A DNA stretch of 50,331 bases. It comes from Rhodospirillales bacterium. Its GTDB lineage: Bacteria; Pseudomonadota; Alphaproteobacteria; Rhodospirillales; GLO-3. This document shows positions 6,897-15,259 of the stretch, in pieces. The notes below the pieces were generated by a model, which had not been told where the DNA came from, did no database searches, and worked only from the letters and a program-made list of their open reading frames with translations. A program made the translations under genes and the position numbers. The number at the start of each line of letters is the position of its first letter. Position 1 is the stretch's first letter. The stretch is from assembly GCA_003354135.1 (NCBI GenBank), contig PIVK01000021.1, positions 1 through 50,331 on the forward strand. The letters run 5' to 3'.

Positions 6897-8267
6897 CTAT
6901 TTCTTGTCGCTCTTCCGCGCTGCGGCCAGGATATCCTGCGCCTGCAGCCATCCCCGGGAGCCCCGGGGCAGTAGCGTTTCCGCCTTGCCCGCCTGGTAGC
7001 GGGCGATATCCGACTTGCCCTGGAGCAGGGCCTCCTCGGCCAGCGCCAGGGCACTCATCGCCGCGTCACCCTTGCGCCCGTAAGCAATGGCGATCTGTCG
7101 CCAGTTGATGGGGACTTTGGAATCACTCGTCAGCGAGGCCTTGAGGTTTTCGATGGCCGCATCCAGCAGGGCGGGATCGTTCGTCTCGATCTGTACCTTG
7201 GCGAGATCGGCGCGCAACAGCGCCGACGTGGGCATCAAGTCGACCGCCGTCTGATAGGAGGGGAGAGATTGGGCCAGGAATCCCTTTTCGAAAAGCACCT
7301 GGCCCTTGAGCTCATGAAAGAAGGCGTCCCCCGGCCTCTCGGCGATCAAAACGTCGATAAGCGGCAGGGCTTTCTCCAGATCGAGACGGCGGTAGAACGC
7401 TATGGCGCGTGCATAGCGGGCCTCGATGTCTTTGCTCGCTTCCGTATAGCGTCGGAGCGTGACCTCGGGGGGTTGGATAAACGCGAACAGCTTGGCCCGC
7501 ATTCGGCGGTGCATCTCGGTGAATTCGGGTGGGAAGGCGGCACCTGCGTAGGGGGAGGTGCGGACGTGCTCTTCGATGGTGTGGATGCGGTCCCGGGTTA
7601 CCGGGTGTGTTCGCATGTAGGGGTCCTGGCGGTCGGGCGAGAGCAGGTCTTGCTTGCCGAGCATGCGGAGGAATTCGAGCGATCCCTCCGATGACCAGCC
7701 GACCTGGTCGAGGAACTTGAGGCCCGCATGGTCCGCCGAGGCTTCTTGGGTTTGGCTGTAGCGCAAGAAATTGCGGAGTCCGGCTTGCGGGCCTCCCAAC
7801 ATGATTGCCATGCCCACGTCACCCCGTCCACTTCCCGCGGCGACCAGGCCGCCCAGGACCATGGCCACGATATTGGCTGCCGAAGCGTCTTTCATGGCAC
7901 GGTTCGTCCGCGAGAGATGCCCGCCCGAGATATGACCGATTTCGTGAGCGATGACGCCGATGAGCTGCCCTGGATGGGCGCTCTTCATCAGGAGTCCGGT
8001 ATGAAAAAAAAGCCTCTGTCCACCGGCGACGAAGGCATTGAGTGAGTTGTCCTGAATTAGGTGGATATGAACGGCCGATGGCTCCAGTCCCGCGGTCCGG
8101 AGAAGGGGTGTCGCATAAATTCGGATAGTGGTCTCGATCTCGGCATCGCGGATGAATCCGAGTTTCTTGGCATGCGCCGTCCCCATATGCAGGCTGGAAA
8201 GCCCCAGGGCCAGGGCCAGGGCCAACGTCAGGTGGCGAAACCGTGGGAAGGGATCGAAAGCCATCAT
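6897..8267 (-). CDS. M48-family metalloprotease with TPR domain (BepA-like)
   Basis: The 456-residue protein carries a signal peptide (ending TAHAKK), an M48 peptidase domain and a C-terminal TPR region, the layout of BepA/YfgC. The zinc motif HEIGH is near residue 112. The third ligand is the Glu of SQTQEASADHAG near residue 178, and the RTHPVTRDRI motif near 220 is the conserved regulatory loop. TPR helices run from about residue 285 to the end. BepA proteins act in the periplasm to fold or degrade outer-membrane proteins such as LptD. Tandem ATGs at 8267 and 8264 give alternative starts; the ribosome binding site is weak. The downstream lipoprotein follows in the same transcript, and the disulfide oxidoreductase lies further along. 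Confidence 0.92.
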   Translation of the reverse strand: MMAFDPFPRFRHLTLALALALGLSSLHMGTAHAKKLGFIRDAEIETTIRIYATPLLRTAGLEPSAVHIHLIQDNSLNAFVAGGQRLFFHTGLLMKSAHPGQLIGVIAHEIGHISGGHLSRTNRAMKDASAANIVAMVLGGLVAAGSGRGDVGMAIMLGGPQAGLRNFLRYSQTQEASADHAGLKFLDQVGWSSEGSLEFLRMLGKQDLLSPDRQDPYMRTHPVTRDRIHTIEEHVRTSPYAGAAFPPEFTEMHRRMRAKLFAFIQPPEVTLRRYTEASKDIEARYARAIAFYRRLDLEKALPLIDVLIAERPGDAFFHELKGQVLFEKGFLAQSLPSYQTAVDLMPTSALLRADLAKVQIETNDPALLDAAIENLKASLTSDSKVPINWRQIAIAYGRKGDAAMSALALAEEALLQGKSDIARYQAGKAETLLPRGSRGWLQAQDILAAARKSDKK

Positions 8268-8306
8268 GTCGAGCTAAGGGTAGTGTGTGGAGGGAACTGC
8301 GTCAAT

Positions 8307-8800
8307 TTACCTAGCCCCATTCTCCAGGAAAACCAGGTGCGGGTTTTTTTTACCCCTTCCTCGAATCCGGTGCGGGGTTTCCAGCCAAGTGCGGCGAACT
8401 GCGTGAAATCGGGCATCTTGCGCGGCATGCCGTCGGGTTTCGTGGTTCCGAAGCTGAACGTGTCCCCCTATACCCGACGACCTTTGCGACGATTCCCGCC
8501 GCTTCGCGGATCGAGACATCGCGGTCGATCCCGACATTGATGTGAGCTTCGTCCGAGTGGTTATGGAGCAGAAACACCAGGGCATCGGCCATGTCGTCCA
8601 CGTAGAGGAATTCGCGCCGGGGGGCGGTGCCCCAAAGGTCGCCGGGCGGCGCGTCTTCCTCCTTTGCCCTGTCTTATGGGCCGCTTGGATGGCGTTGGAC
8701 TCGATCATCAGGTTGTTGCCCAGGAATTCGGCCGACCGCGTGACGTTGGCAGCGGCGGGAGGCGGGTATTGGCGTTGGCGAAGCATGATGCTATTTTTCG
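8307..8800 (-). pseudogene. GDP-L-fucose synthase remnant (fcl/wcaG-like), frameshifted and deleted
   Basis: Pieces of a GDP-L-fucose synthase can be read on the minus strand in different frames. An NLMIESNAIQAAHKTG segment (about 8670-8730) lies next to LWGTAPRREFLYVDDMADAL (about 8565-8625), so the middle of the enzyme, with the catalytic Tyr/Lys region, is deleted. INVGIDRDVSIREAAGIVAK is followed by a frameshift at a run of five G (8464-8468). The reading then resumes as TFSFGTTKPDGMPRK and LGWKPRTGFEEG. A second shift precedes LENGAR and a stop at 8307. The gene cannot make an enzyme. It suggests that an ancestor made GDP-fucose for a surface polysaccharide that has since been lost here. 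Confidence 0.8.
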
Positions 8801-8825
8801 CCGTCTTCGAACGAGGGAGGGGACG

Positions 8826-10511
8826 ATGAAGTTTCCGAAGCGGTGCAGACGAGCCCCATCGTGGGTATGGGTAGTGCTGGCGGCCATGTGGCTGACCGGT
8901 TGTTCCTCGTCCGACGAGGTTAAGGAAGGCATGATCGGCTATGTCGAGGGATTTCTCGGCGGGGTCGTCGCCGATGAACCCCGGGCGGCGCTGATTGGCC
9001 GCGACGTTTTGTCCGCAGGGGGCACGGCGGCAGATGCGGCGGTCGCCACCTATTTTGCCCTTTCGGTCACCATGCCCTCCTCGGCCAGCCTGGGTGGCGG
9101 GGGTGTGTGTCTGGTCCACGACGGACGCGAGAGTATCCGTAAGAAGATCCGCCGGCGTCTGGGCAGCGATACGGAGACCACCAAGGTCCTGTCGTTCCTT
9201 CCCCGGGGCCCCGCCGTCATCAGGCCCGGCGCGACCCGGCCCACAGCTATCCCCGGAAACGCGCGCGGTTTCTTCGCCCTGCATTCCAAATACGGCTACC
9301 TACGTTGGAGCCGCCTTGTTGCACCGGCAGAAAAATTGGCCCGCTTCGGCTTCCAGGTGTCCCGTGTCATGGCACGCGAAATCGCCGCGGCCGGTCCGGC
9401 CCTGATGGAAGATATGGAGGCGCGGCGTATCTTCGGCGGCAAGGACGGCCGAGGCGTCACCGAACGCGATTTCATTGTCCAGATCGACCTGTCTGCCGTC
9501 CTCGGAATCCTTCGGGCCAAAGGGCCGGGCCCCTTCTATAGCGGAAATCTGGCCCGTCAGGTGGTGGAGGCGACCAACGCCGCCGGCGGGTCGCTGACCA
9601 CGGAGGAAATAAGGGCCTCCTCGCCGGTCTGGAGCGATACCTTGAAGGTGCCTTTCGGGAATCGCATCGCCCATTTCCCGGGCCCGCCTGTGGTTGCGGG
9701 ACCGGTGGGGGCCCAGGTGTGGCGCATGCTGGCCGACGGCGACCGTTTCGAGGACGCGACGGAGACCGGGCGGGCGCATCTTCTGGCCGAGTCCGCCATG
9801 CGGGCGTTGGCGGACAGGGGGCGTTGGATGCGGCCCGACGGCTCGGACTCTGTGCCTGCCGAGGCTCTGGCCGGCGAAGAACGTGTCGAAGCCTTGATGC
9901 AAAGTTTCAAGGCAGCCACCCATACGCCGGCAGCCGACTTGACACCCAGGCCCAGTGCATGGGTTGAGAACCCGGCCGCAACCGGATTTGTTGTCGTCGA
10001 CTCGGAAGGGTCTGCGGTGGCTTGCATGGTGACGGCCAACAACCTGTTCGGGACAGGGCGCATTGCGCGCGGCACTGGGATCGTGTTGGCGGCGGCGCCC
10101 GACAAAGGGGGGCATGGCTACACGGCGCTTTCCCCAATGCTGGCCATCAATCACAAGGTCAACCAGTTCTACTTCGGGGCCGCAGCATCGGGCGGCGTGA
10201 GGGCCCCGACGGCGTTGGCCTCGGTGGCAGCCGGTGCCATGCTGGGCGGGGCGAGCCTTGAAGATGCGCTTCGGGCACGGCGGGTTCATCATGGGGGCGA
10301 GCCTGACGTGCTTTATTATGAACAGGGGCTCTCGGCGGATATCATCCAGGGTTTGAGGCAACGTGAATACCGGGTGGAGGCCACTCCGGTGCTGGGGCTC
10401 GTCAACGCCATCTATTGCGCCGAAGGTATCCCCGACAACCCCAAGACCTGCGAAGTCCGTGTCGATCCCCGCGGGTTCGGATTGGCTGCGGCCAGTGCCG
10501 GCAAGGAGTAG
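8826..10511 (+). CDS. Gamma-glutamyltransferase-like lipoprotein, nucleophile position altered
   Basis: The 561-residue product starts with a lipoprotein signal (MWLTGC). It spans a gamma-glutamyltranspeptidase-type Ntn-hydrolase fold: early VLSAGGTAADAAVAT and SSASLGGGGVCLV, then AIPGNARGFFALH, then the small-subunit region VVVDSEGSAVACMVTANNLFGTG with ASGGVRAPT. In true GGT the chain is cut before a Thr in a TTH motif just before xVVD. Here, aligned on VVD, that Thr is Ala385, followed by Thr386 and Gly. The key nucleophile is therefore either missing or shifted by one residue. The ATG at 8826 follows GAGGGAGGGG. The start of the aminotransferase lies 6 nt after the stop, implying one operon. 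Substrate and activity are uncertain. Confidence 0.82.
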   Translation: MKFPKRCRRAPSWVWVVLAAMWLTGCSSSDEVKEGMIGYVEGFLGGVVADEPRAALIGRDVLSAGGTAADAAVATYFALSVTMPSSASLGGGGVCLVHDGRESIRKKIRRRLGSDTETTKVLSFLPRGPAVIRPGATRPTAIPGNARGFFALHSKYGYLRWSRLVAPAEKLARFGFQVSRVMAREIAAAGPALMEDMEARRIFGGKDGRGVTERDFIVQIDLSAVLGILRAKGPGPFYSGNLARQVVEATNAAGGSLTTEEIRASSPVWSDTLKVPFGNRIAHFPGPPVVAGPVGAQVWRMLADGDRFEDATETGRAHLLAESAMRALADRGRWMRPDGSDSVPAEALAGEERVEALMQSFKAATHTPAADLTPRPSAWVENPAATGFVVVDSEGSAVACMVTANNLFGTGRIARGTGIVLAAAPDKGGHGYTALSPMLAINHKVNQFYFGAAASGGVRAPTALASVAAGAMLGGASLEDALRARRVHHGGEPDVLYYEQGLSADIIQGLRQREYRVEATPVLGLVNAIYCAEGIPDNPKTCEVRVDPRGFGLAAASAGKE

Positions 10512-10516
10512 GGGGC

Positions 10517-11662
10517 ATGAAGGTCTCCCAACGGGGACGCATCGCTCCCTTCATTGTCATGGACGTGCTGAAGGCGGCCAACGAGCGGGCCGCGGAGGGA
10601 GATGACGTCATTCACCTCGAAGTCGGACAGCCGGCCACCCGGGCGCCTGATGCCGTTCTGGAAGCGGCGCGTCATGCCCTGGCGAGGGAACGGCTGGGCT
10701 ATACCAACGCCTTAGGCCTGATGGATTTGCGGCGACGTATCGCAGGCTATTACGCCGATATCCACAGGGTGGAGGTTGATCCGGCACGTGTGGTCGTGAC
10801 TACGGGGTCGTCTGCCGGGTTCGTGCTCGCTTTTCTCTCTGCCTTCGATGTCGGGGACCGGGTTGCCATCGCCTGTCCGGGATATCCTGCCTACCGGAAC
10901 ATCCTGCGGACTTTCGGGATCGAGCCGGTGGAAATTTTCGTTGGCCCGGAAACCAACTTCCAGCCCACGGCGGATGGGCTGGATCGGATCGAGGGGCGTA
11001 TCGACGGCTTGGTGATCGCCAGCCCGTCGAACCCGACCGGGACCATGATCCATCTGGCCGACCTGGAGGCCATCATCGGGTGCTGCCGGGAACGGCGCAT
11101 CCGTCTCGTCGCGGACGAAATCTACCACGGAATCACATACGATGAGCCTGCGACGACCGCGCTTCGCTTCGATGCGGACGCGCTGGTGGTCAACAGTTTC
11201 TCCAAGTATTTCTCCATGACCGGGTGGCGGCTGGGCTGGATGGTGTTGCCGGAGGACCTCTTGCGCTCTGTCGAATGCCTTAGCCAGAACATGTTCATCG
11301 CGCCGCCGACCCTGTCCCAGTTTGCCGCTGTACATGTCTTCGATTGCCTGGACGAACTGAATGCCAATGTGGCGCGGTATGCGCGGAACCGGGCTCTGTT
11401 GTTGGATCAGCTTCCGCAGGCCGGGTTCGATCGTTTGGCATCGGCCGACGGGGCGTTCTACATCTATGCCGACGTGGCGCACCTGACCAACGATAGCGAG
11501 GATTTCTGCCGTCGCATGCTGCGGGAGACCGGGGTTGCCACGACGCCCGGCATCGATTTCGATCCCCATCGCGGCAACCGCTATGTCCGATTCTGCTTCG
11601 CCGGCGGGGAGGAAGACATGATGTTGGCGGCGGAGCGTCTCAAGGATTGGCCCGGGACCTGA
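10517..11662 (+). CDS. Class I/II pyridoxal-phosphate aminotransferase
   Basis: This 381-residue enzyme has the fold-type I aminotransferase motifs: GQPATRAPD near residue 36, LGYTNALGLMDLR near 62, the PSNPTG loop near 174 and the VADEIYHGITY Asp/Tyr motif near 200. The PLP lysine is in NSFSKYFSMTGWRLGW, near residue 232. An Arg in NRYVRFCFA near the C-terminus would bind the substrate carboxylate. It resembles the subgroup often named aspartate/aromatic aminotransferase or AlaT-like; the amino-acid preference cannot be read. The ATG at 10517 is preceded by AAGGAGTAGGGGGC, and the AAGGAG overlaps the end of the GGT-like gene. The pairing may mean amino-acid salvage after peptide hydrolysis, but that is inference. 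Confidence 0.92.
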   Translation: MKVSQRGRIAPFIVMDVLKAANERAAEGDDVIHLEVGQPATRAPDAVLEAARHALARERLGYTNALGLMDLRRRIAGYYADIHRVEVDPARVVVTTGSSAGFVLAFLSAFDVGDRVAIACPGYPAYRNILRTFGIEPVEIFVGPETNFQPTADGLDRIEGRIDGLVIASPSNPTGTMIHLADLEAIIGCCRERRIRLVADEIYHGITYDEPATTALRFDADALVVNSFSKYFSMTGWRLGWMVLPEDLLRSVECLSQNMFIAPPTLSQFAAVHVFDCLDELNANVARYARNRALLLDQLPQAGFDRLASADGAFYIYADVAHLTNDSEDFCRRMLRETGVATTPGIDFDPHRGNRYVRFCFAGGEEDMMLAAERLKDWPGT

Positions 11663-11754
11663 CCGGTGCCGCCGATTCTTCTTGGATTTGGAGTTAATTC
11701 AAGGACATAATACACAATGCTCGCGCAAGTCGTGTGACGGCGAGGGGGCGAGGG

Positions 11755-11808
11755 GGTAAGGGGATGCCAATATACAATCGATGTGGTAAGGGGATACCAA
11801 TGTACAAT
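11755..11808. repeat. Tandem duplication over the hemerythrin translation start
   Basis: A 24-base unit at 11755-11778 recurs at 11785-11808 with 22 of 24 bases the same and a 30-bp period. It carries the ribosome binding site (TAAGGGG) and the start region of the hemerythrin gene. Only the second copy places AAGGGG at a proper distance (6 nt) before an ATG. In the first copy the ATG at 11764 directly abuts AAGGGG. Confidence 0.8.
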
Positions 11809-12210
11809 ATTGAGTGGGATGACAGCATTTCTGTCGGGATTCCGGTCATTGACGAGGATCACAGGAAGCTGGTGGAGATACTGAACGAGTTATTCGCCGC
11901 CTGTTTCGCCGCACAGGGTCCGGAAGTTCTGGAGGAGATCGTCGAAAGACTTACCGACTACACGAAATACCATTTCGAGCGGGAGGAAAGCCTGCTCGCG
12001 AAGGCCGAATACGAGGGCCTTGAGACACACAAGGCAGGGCATGTGAAACTGGTGGGGCGGGTGGAGAAGATCCAGTCCGAACTTAGGTCGGCCGCCACCC
12101 ACGACCTCAGCAACGACACCCTGGGTTTACTGAGCCACTGGCTGACCGATCACATCAAGATGGAGATCAAGGAATATGGAGCCCTGCTGAGGGCGAAAAA
12201 CATCGAATGA
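11800..12210 (+). CDS. Bacteriohemerythrin, noncanonical C-terminal ligand
   Basis: The 136-residue protein is a single-domain hemerythrin, a four-helix bundle holding a diiron site that binds oxygen. The ligand pattern is visible: DEDHRKL, YHFEREE (HxxxE) and HKAGH (HxxxH). The last helix has DHIKMEIKEY. The canonical last motif is HxxxxD, whose Asp bridges the irons. Here that position is Ile, with Glu one residue earlier. The site may therefore be altered. The ATG at 11800 follows AAGGGGATACCA; an in-frame ATG at 11764 lies within the duplicated leader. A second hemerythrin with a full ligand set lies at 19801. The gene stands alone and is followed by an IS30-type remnant. Confidence 0.9.
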   Translation: MYNIEWDDSISVGIPVIDEDHRKLVEILNELFAACFAAQGPEVLEEIVERLTDYTKYHFEREESLLAKAEYEGLETHKAGHVKLVGRVEKIQSELRSAATHDLSNDTLGLLSHWLTDHIKMEIKEYGALLRAKNIE

Positions 12211-12237
12211 AAAGCTTTTGATCCGCACTCCCGGCAA

Positions 12238-12498
12238 TGGTCCGGCGGACCATTTCTTTCGATAATGGCCCTAAAGCCGCTCTGCATCAGGATCTGACGG
12301 CGGCGCTGGGCACGGAAGCCTTCTTCTGCGATTCCCACTCGCCCAGGCATCGCGGCACCATCGAGGACACCAACGGCATTTTCTGCCGCGGCATGCCCAG
12401 GAAAATCGACTTCTCCGACTACAGCGCCCAGGACATTGCCGATCTCACCGGGCCATCAACTCAACCCCGAGGAAATGCCTATCACCGCACCTTGGTAT
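12238..12498 (+). mobile_element. IS30-family transposase C-terminal remnant
   Basis: The translation reads TISFDNGPKAALHQDLTAAL, then TEAFFCDSHSPRHRG and EDTNGIFCRGMPRKIDFS. This is the DDE-domain end of an IS30-type transposase (DNG...F, CDPHSPWQRG, ENTNG, LPRKTD). The second catalytic Asp and the Glu region are still visible. One base is missing near 12450: past that point the family match AINSTPRKCL continues in another frame. The match breaks off at about 12480, exactly where the interspersed repeat TATCACCGCACCTTGGTAT begins. No 5' half and no left end were found, so this is a dead fragment. The rest of 12211-12703 holds only the probable rne terminator. Confidence 0.8.
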
Positions 12499-12641
12499 AA
12501 GATGGTTCCGACTTGTCACGTGAATCCAGCGTCTCATGGCCGCGATGCGCGAGAACCCTACCGGAAAAGTGTTTGCCAAATGGTCGGGACACGGTTCTTT
12601 CCATTAAACTTATGGTGGCCACGAGGCGCATAGACAAAGGC

Positions 12642-12666
12642 CGCCCAAGGCCGTGGCCTTGGGGCG
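12642..12666 (-). terminator. Hairpin downstream of rne
   Basis: CGCCCAAGGCC-GT-GGCCTTGGGGCG forms a stem of about 10 pairs with one bulge, starting 38 nt past the rne stop on the minus strand. Only a weak pyrimidine run (CTTTGTCT) follows, so intrinsic termination is plausible but not certain. Confidence 0.35.
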
Positions 12667-12703
12667 AAGCTGTCCTGCCTGAATTCAAGACCGCTTGGCG
12701 GGC

Positions 12704-15250
12704 CTATCGGCTCCACCAGCCCGAGCGCTTGGGCTTTTCCGCAGCGTCAACGTCGATGACCGTGGTTTTGGCCGCTGCGGGATCCGACCTTGCCGCTTCG
12801 GCGGGCTTTTCCTCCGCAGGTTCCGGTTCCGGGGTCTTCTCCTTCCGGGCGCGCCGCCGCGGTTTCACCGCAGCCTCTTCGTCTGCCGAGGCTTCAACCT
12901 TCTTGGATCTGCGGCCCGGCTTGCGGGTTGGTTTTTTCTCGTCGTCCGGCGGGGTGTCTGACGGTGGGCCGGCGATGATGACCTCGGGCTCGGGTGGGCC
13001 GGCGATGATCACTTCCGGGGTTTCCTCCACCGTTCCGGGGGCGGTCTCCGCCATCTCGCCGATATCCGGCTTGCGCCGCCGGGAACGCCGTTGCCGGGGT
13101 TTGGTTTCAGCCGACGGCTCGGCTTCGGGGGGGGCGAGGAGATCCGGTTTGGTCGCGGTCTCAAGCAACTGGGGTTGCGCCGGAGCGTCCAGAAGTTCGG
13201 GCGGCTCCGAGGTGCCCCCGGTTTCCGCCTGAGCGCCCCGCGACTGACCGCGCCTTCGGCCGCCACGCCGGCCGCGCCGCCTCCGCCGCAGCTTCTGTTC
13301 TTCCTGGGTCTCTTCGGTGTCGCGCTCGGCATCCTCTTTCGATGCCTTCTCCTCGGGTGCCGAGACCTCATCGGTTGCCAAGGTCTCCTCGGCATCGGAC
13401 TCCGGGCCTTGGTCGGACCGCTTGCGTCGTCGGGGGCGCCGGCGCCGTTTGCGCTTGGCACCCTCTCCTTCCTCGTCGACCGGTTCCGTATTGTCCTCTT
13501 CGTCGACCGGCTCCGGATTCTCTTCCTCGTCGAGCGGTTCCGTATTGTCCTCCTCGACAGGTTGATACTCGGGCAGTTCGACAGCTGCTTCGGTTGGCGC
13601 CTGCGGGGCCGTTTGGCGTTCCAGGCGGTGCGCCGGCGGGATCAGGGAATCGTCGCGCTCCAGGCAGACGGAGAAACCGTAGCGGTTCTCGATTTCACGA
13701 AGTGCGGCGCGCTTCTGGTTCAGGATATAGAGTGCGATATCGGTGGTGACGGTGACGATGATGAGCGCGGAGCGCTTGCGGATACCTTCCTCCTCGACGG
13801 CGCGGAGGACGTAGAGCGCCGAAGACTCGATGGAGCGCCGGGCGCCGGTCCCTTCGCAATAGGGACAGACCTCGAAGGTGGTCTCATGCAAGCTGGGCCG
13901 CAACCTCTGGCGCGACATCTCCAGCAGCCCGAAAGGGCTGATGCGCCCGATCTGGATGCGGGCACGGTCGCTGCGCATGGACTCCTTGAGACGTCGTTCG
14001 ACCTGGGTCTGATTGCGATTGACTTCCATATCAATGAAGTCGATCACGATAAGACCGGCGAGGTCACGAAGCCGGAGTTGGCGGGCGATTTCGGCTGCCG
14101 CTTCCATGTTGGTATTCAGGGCCGTTTCCTCAATATTGCGTTCGCGTGTGGCGCGGCCCGAGTTGACGTCGATGGCGACCAGAGCTTCGGTCTGATTGAT
14201 GACGATAGAACCACCGGATTTCAGCTGAACAGCCGGTGAGTGCATGGCGTCCAGCTGGCTCTCCACCTGGAAGCGGTGCAGAAGTGGCATGCTGGCATCG
14301 CGGTAAGGCTGGACCTTCTTGGCATGGCTCGGGATGAGCAGTTTCATGAAGGACTTGGCTGTGCGGTATCCCTGGTCGCCGCTGATGATGATCTCGTCGA
14401 TGTCATTGCCGTAGAGATCGCGGATGGACCGTTTGATCAGGTTGCCTTCCTCGTGGATCAAGGTCGGGGCGGTGGATTCCAGTGTGGTGGTGCGGATGTT
14501 GTCCCACAGCCTGAGCAGGTATTCGTAATCTCGCTTGATCTCGGTCTTGGTCCTCTCGGCGCCGGCCGTGCGCACGATGACCGCCATCCCTTCCGGAATG
14601 CCGAAATCCGCCAGGATATTCTTCAGCCGCTTGCGATCTGTGATGCTGGCGATCTTACGGGAAATCCCACCGCCACGATCCGTATTGGGCATAAGGACGC
14701 AATAGCGGCCGGCGAGGGAGACGTAGGTGGTTAACGCCGCTCCCTTGTTTCCCCGTTCTTCCTTGACCACTTGGACCAGCAATACCTGGCGGCGCTTGAT
14801 CACCTCTTGAATCTTGTAGCGCCGGCGGCTGGTGGCTTTGGCACGCTGGTCGCCCATCTCGTCGGCATCGTCGCCGCCCAAGACCTCGACGTGGTCGGCG
14901 TTTGCGTCGGCTTTTGCCTCTGCCTCTACACCGTTGTCGGTCTCTTCCGTTTTCCCGGCTTCTTCTTTTTCCTCGGCCAGGAGCGCTTCGCGATCGGCGA
15001 TCGGAATCTGGTAGTAGTCGGGATGGATTTCGTTGAAGGCTAGGAAACCGTGCCGGTTCCCGCCGTACTCGACGAAGGCGGCCTGCAACGAGGGCTCGAC
15101 CCTCGTCACTTTTGCTAGGTAGGTGTTGCCTTTGAGTTGCTGGCGGTGTGCTGCCTCGACGTCAAATTCTTCCAGACGATTCCCACTGAGAACCACCACA
15201 CGCGTCTCTTCTGCGTGGGCGGCATCGATAAGCATTCTTTTGGTTGCCAT
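12704..15250 (-). CDS. rne: Ribonuclease E
   Basis: The protein, about 848 residues, is the main mRNA-decay and rRNA/tRNA-processing endonuclease. The N-terminal half is catalytic: KRMLIDAAHAEETRVVV, an S1 domain (KGNTYLAKVTRVEPSLQAAFVEYG), and a charged insert within S1 (KEEAGKTEETDNGVEAEAKA). LVAIDVNSGRAT and LIVIDFIDME carry the Mg-binding aspartates of the DNase-I-like site, and CPYCEGTG is the zinc link that joins the dimers. The C-terminal half is low complexity, with acidic EE/PVDEE repeats and Arg-rich blocks (KRKRRRRPRRRKR), the usual scaffold for RNA and degradosome partners. ATG 15250 gives the family's MATKRMLID start; ATG 15259 (GGAG 2 nt upstream) is an alternative. The leader is long and structured. 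Confidence 0.96.
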   Translation of the reverse strand: MATKRMLIDAAHAEETRVVVLSGNRLEEFDVEAAHRQQLKGNTYLAKVTRVEPSLQAAFVEYGGNRHGFLAFNEIHPDYYQIPIADREALLAEEKEEAGKTEETDNGVEAEAKADANADHVEVLGGDDADEMGDQRAKATSRRRYKIQEVIKRRQVLLVQVVKEERGNKGAALTTYVSLAGRYCVLMPNTDRGGGISRKIASITDRKRLKNILADFGIPEGMAVIVRTAGAERTKTEIKRDYEYLLRLWDNIRTTTLESTAPTLIHEEGNLIKRSIRDLYGNDIDEIIISGDQGYRTAKSFMKLLIPSHAKKVQPYRDASMPLLHRFQVESQLDAMHSPAVQLKSGGSIVINQTEALVAIDVNSGRATRERNIEETALNTNMEAAAEIARQLRLRDLAGLIVIDFIDMEVNRNQTQVERRLKESMRSDRARIQIGRISPFGLLEMSRQRLRPSLHETTFEVCPYCEGTGARRSIESSALYVLRAVEEEGIRKRSALIIVTVTTDIALYILNQKRAALREIENRYGFSVCLERDDSLIPPAHRLERQTAPQAPTEAAVELPEYQPVEEDNTEPLDEEENPEPVDEEDNTEPVDEEGEGAKRKRRRRPRRRKRSDQGPESDAEETLATDEVSAPEEKASKEDAERDTEETQEEQKLRRRRRGRRGGRRRGQSRGAQAETGGTSEPPELLDAPAQPQLLETATKPDLLAPPEAEPSAETKPRQRRSRRRKPDIGEMAETAPGTVEETPEVIIAGPPEPEVIIAGPPSDTPPDDEKKPTRKPGRRSKKVEASADEEAAVKPRRRARKEKTPEPEPAEEKPAEAARSDPAAAKTTVIDVDAAEKPKRSGWWSR

Positions 15251-15259
15251 TGAAAGCAT

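Noticed and set aside
9300-10361. Long minus-strand open frame opposite the GGT-like gene
   Set aside because: It has the Pro/Gly/His/Arg-rich composition of antisense GC-rich DNA; the plus strand has clear family motifs.
13091-14239. Long open frame on the plus strand opposite rne
   Set aside because: It mirrors the coding strand of rne in GC-rich sequence and shows no start signal, domain or signal peptide of its own.
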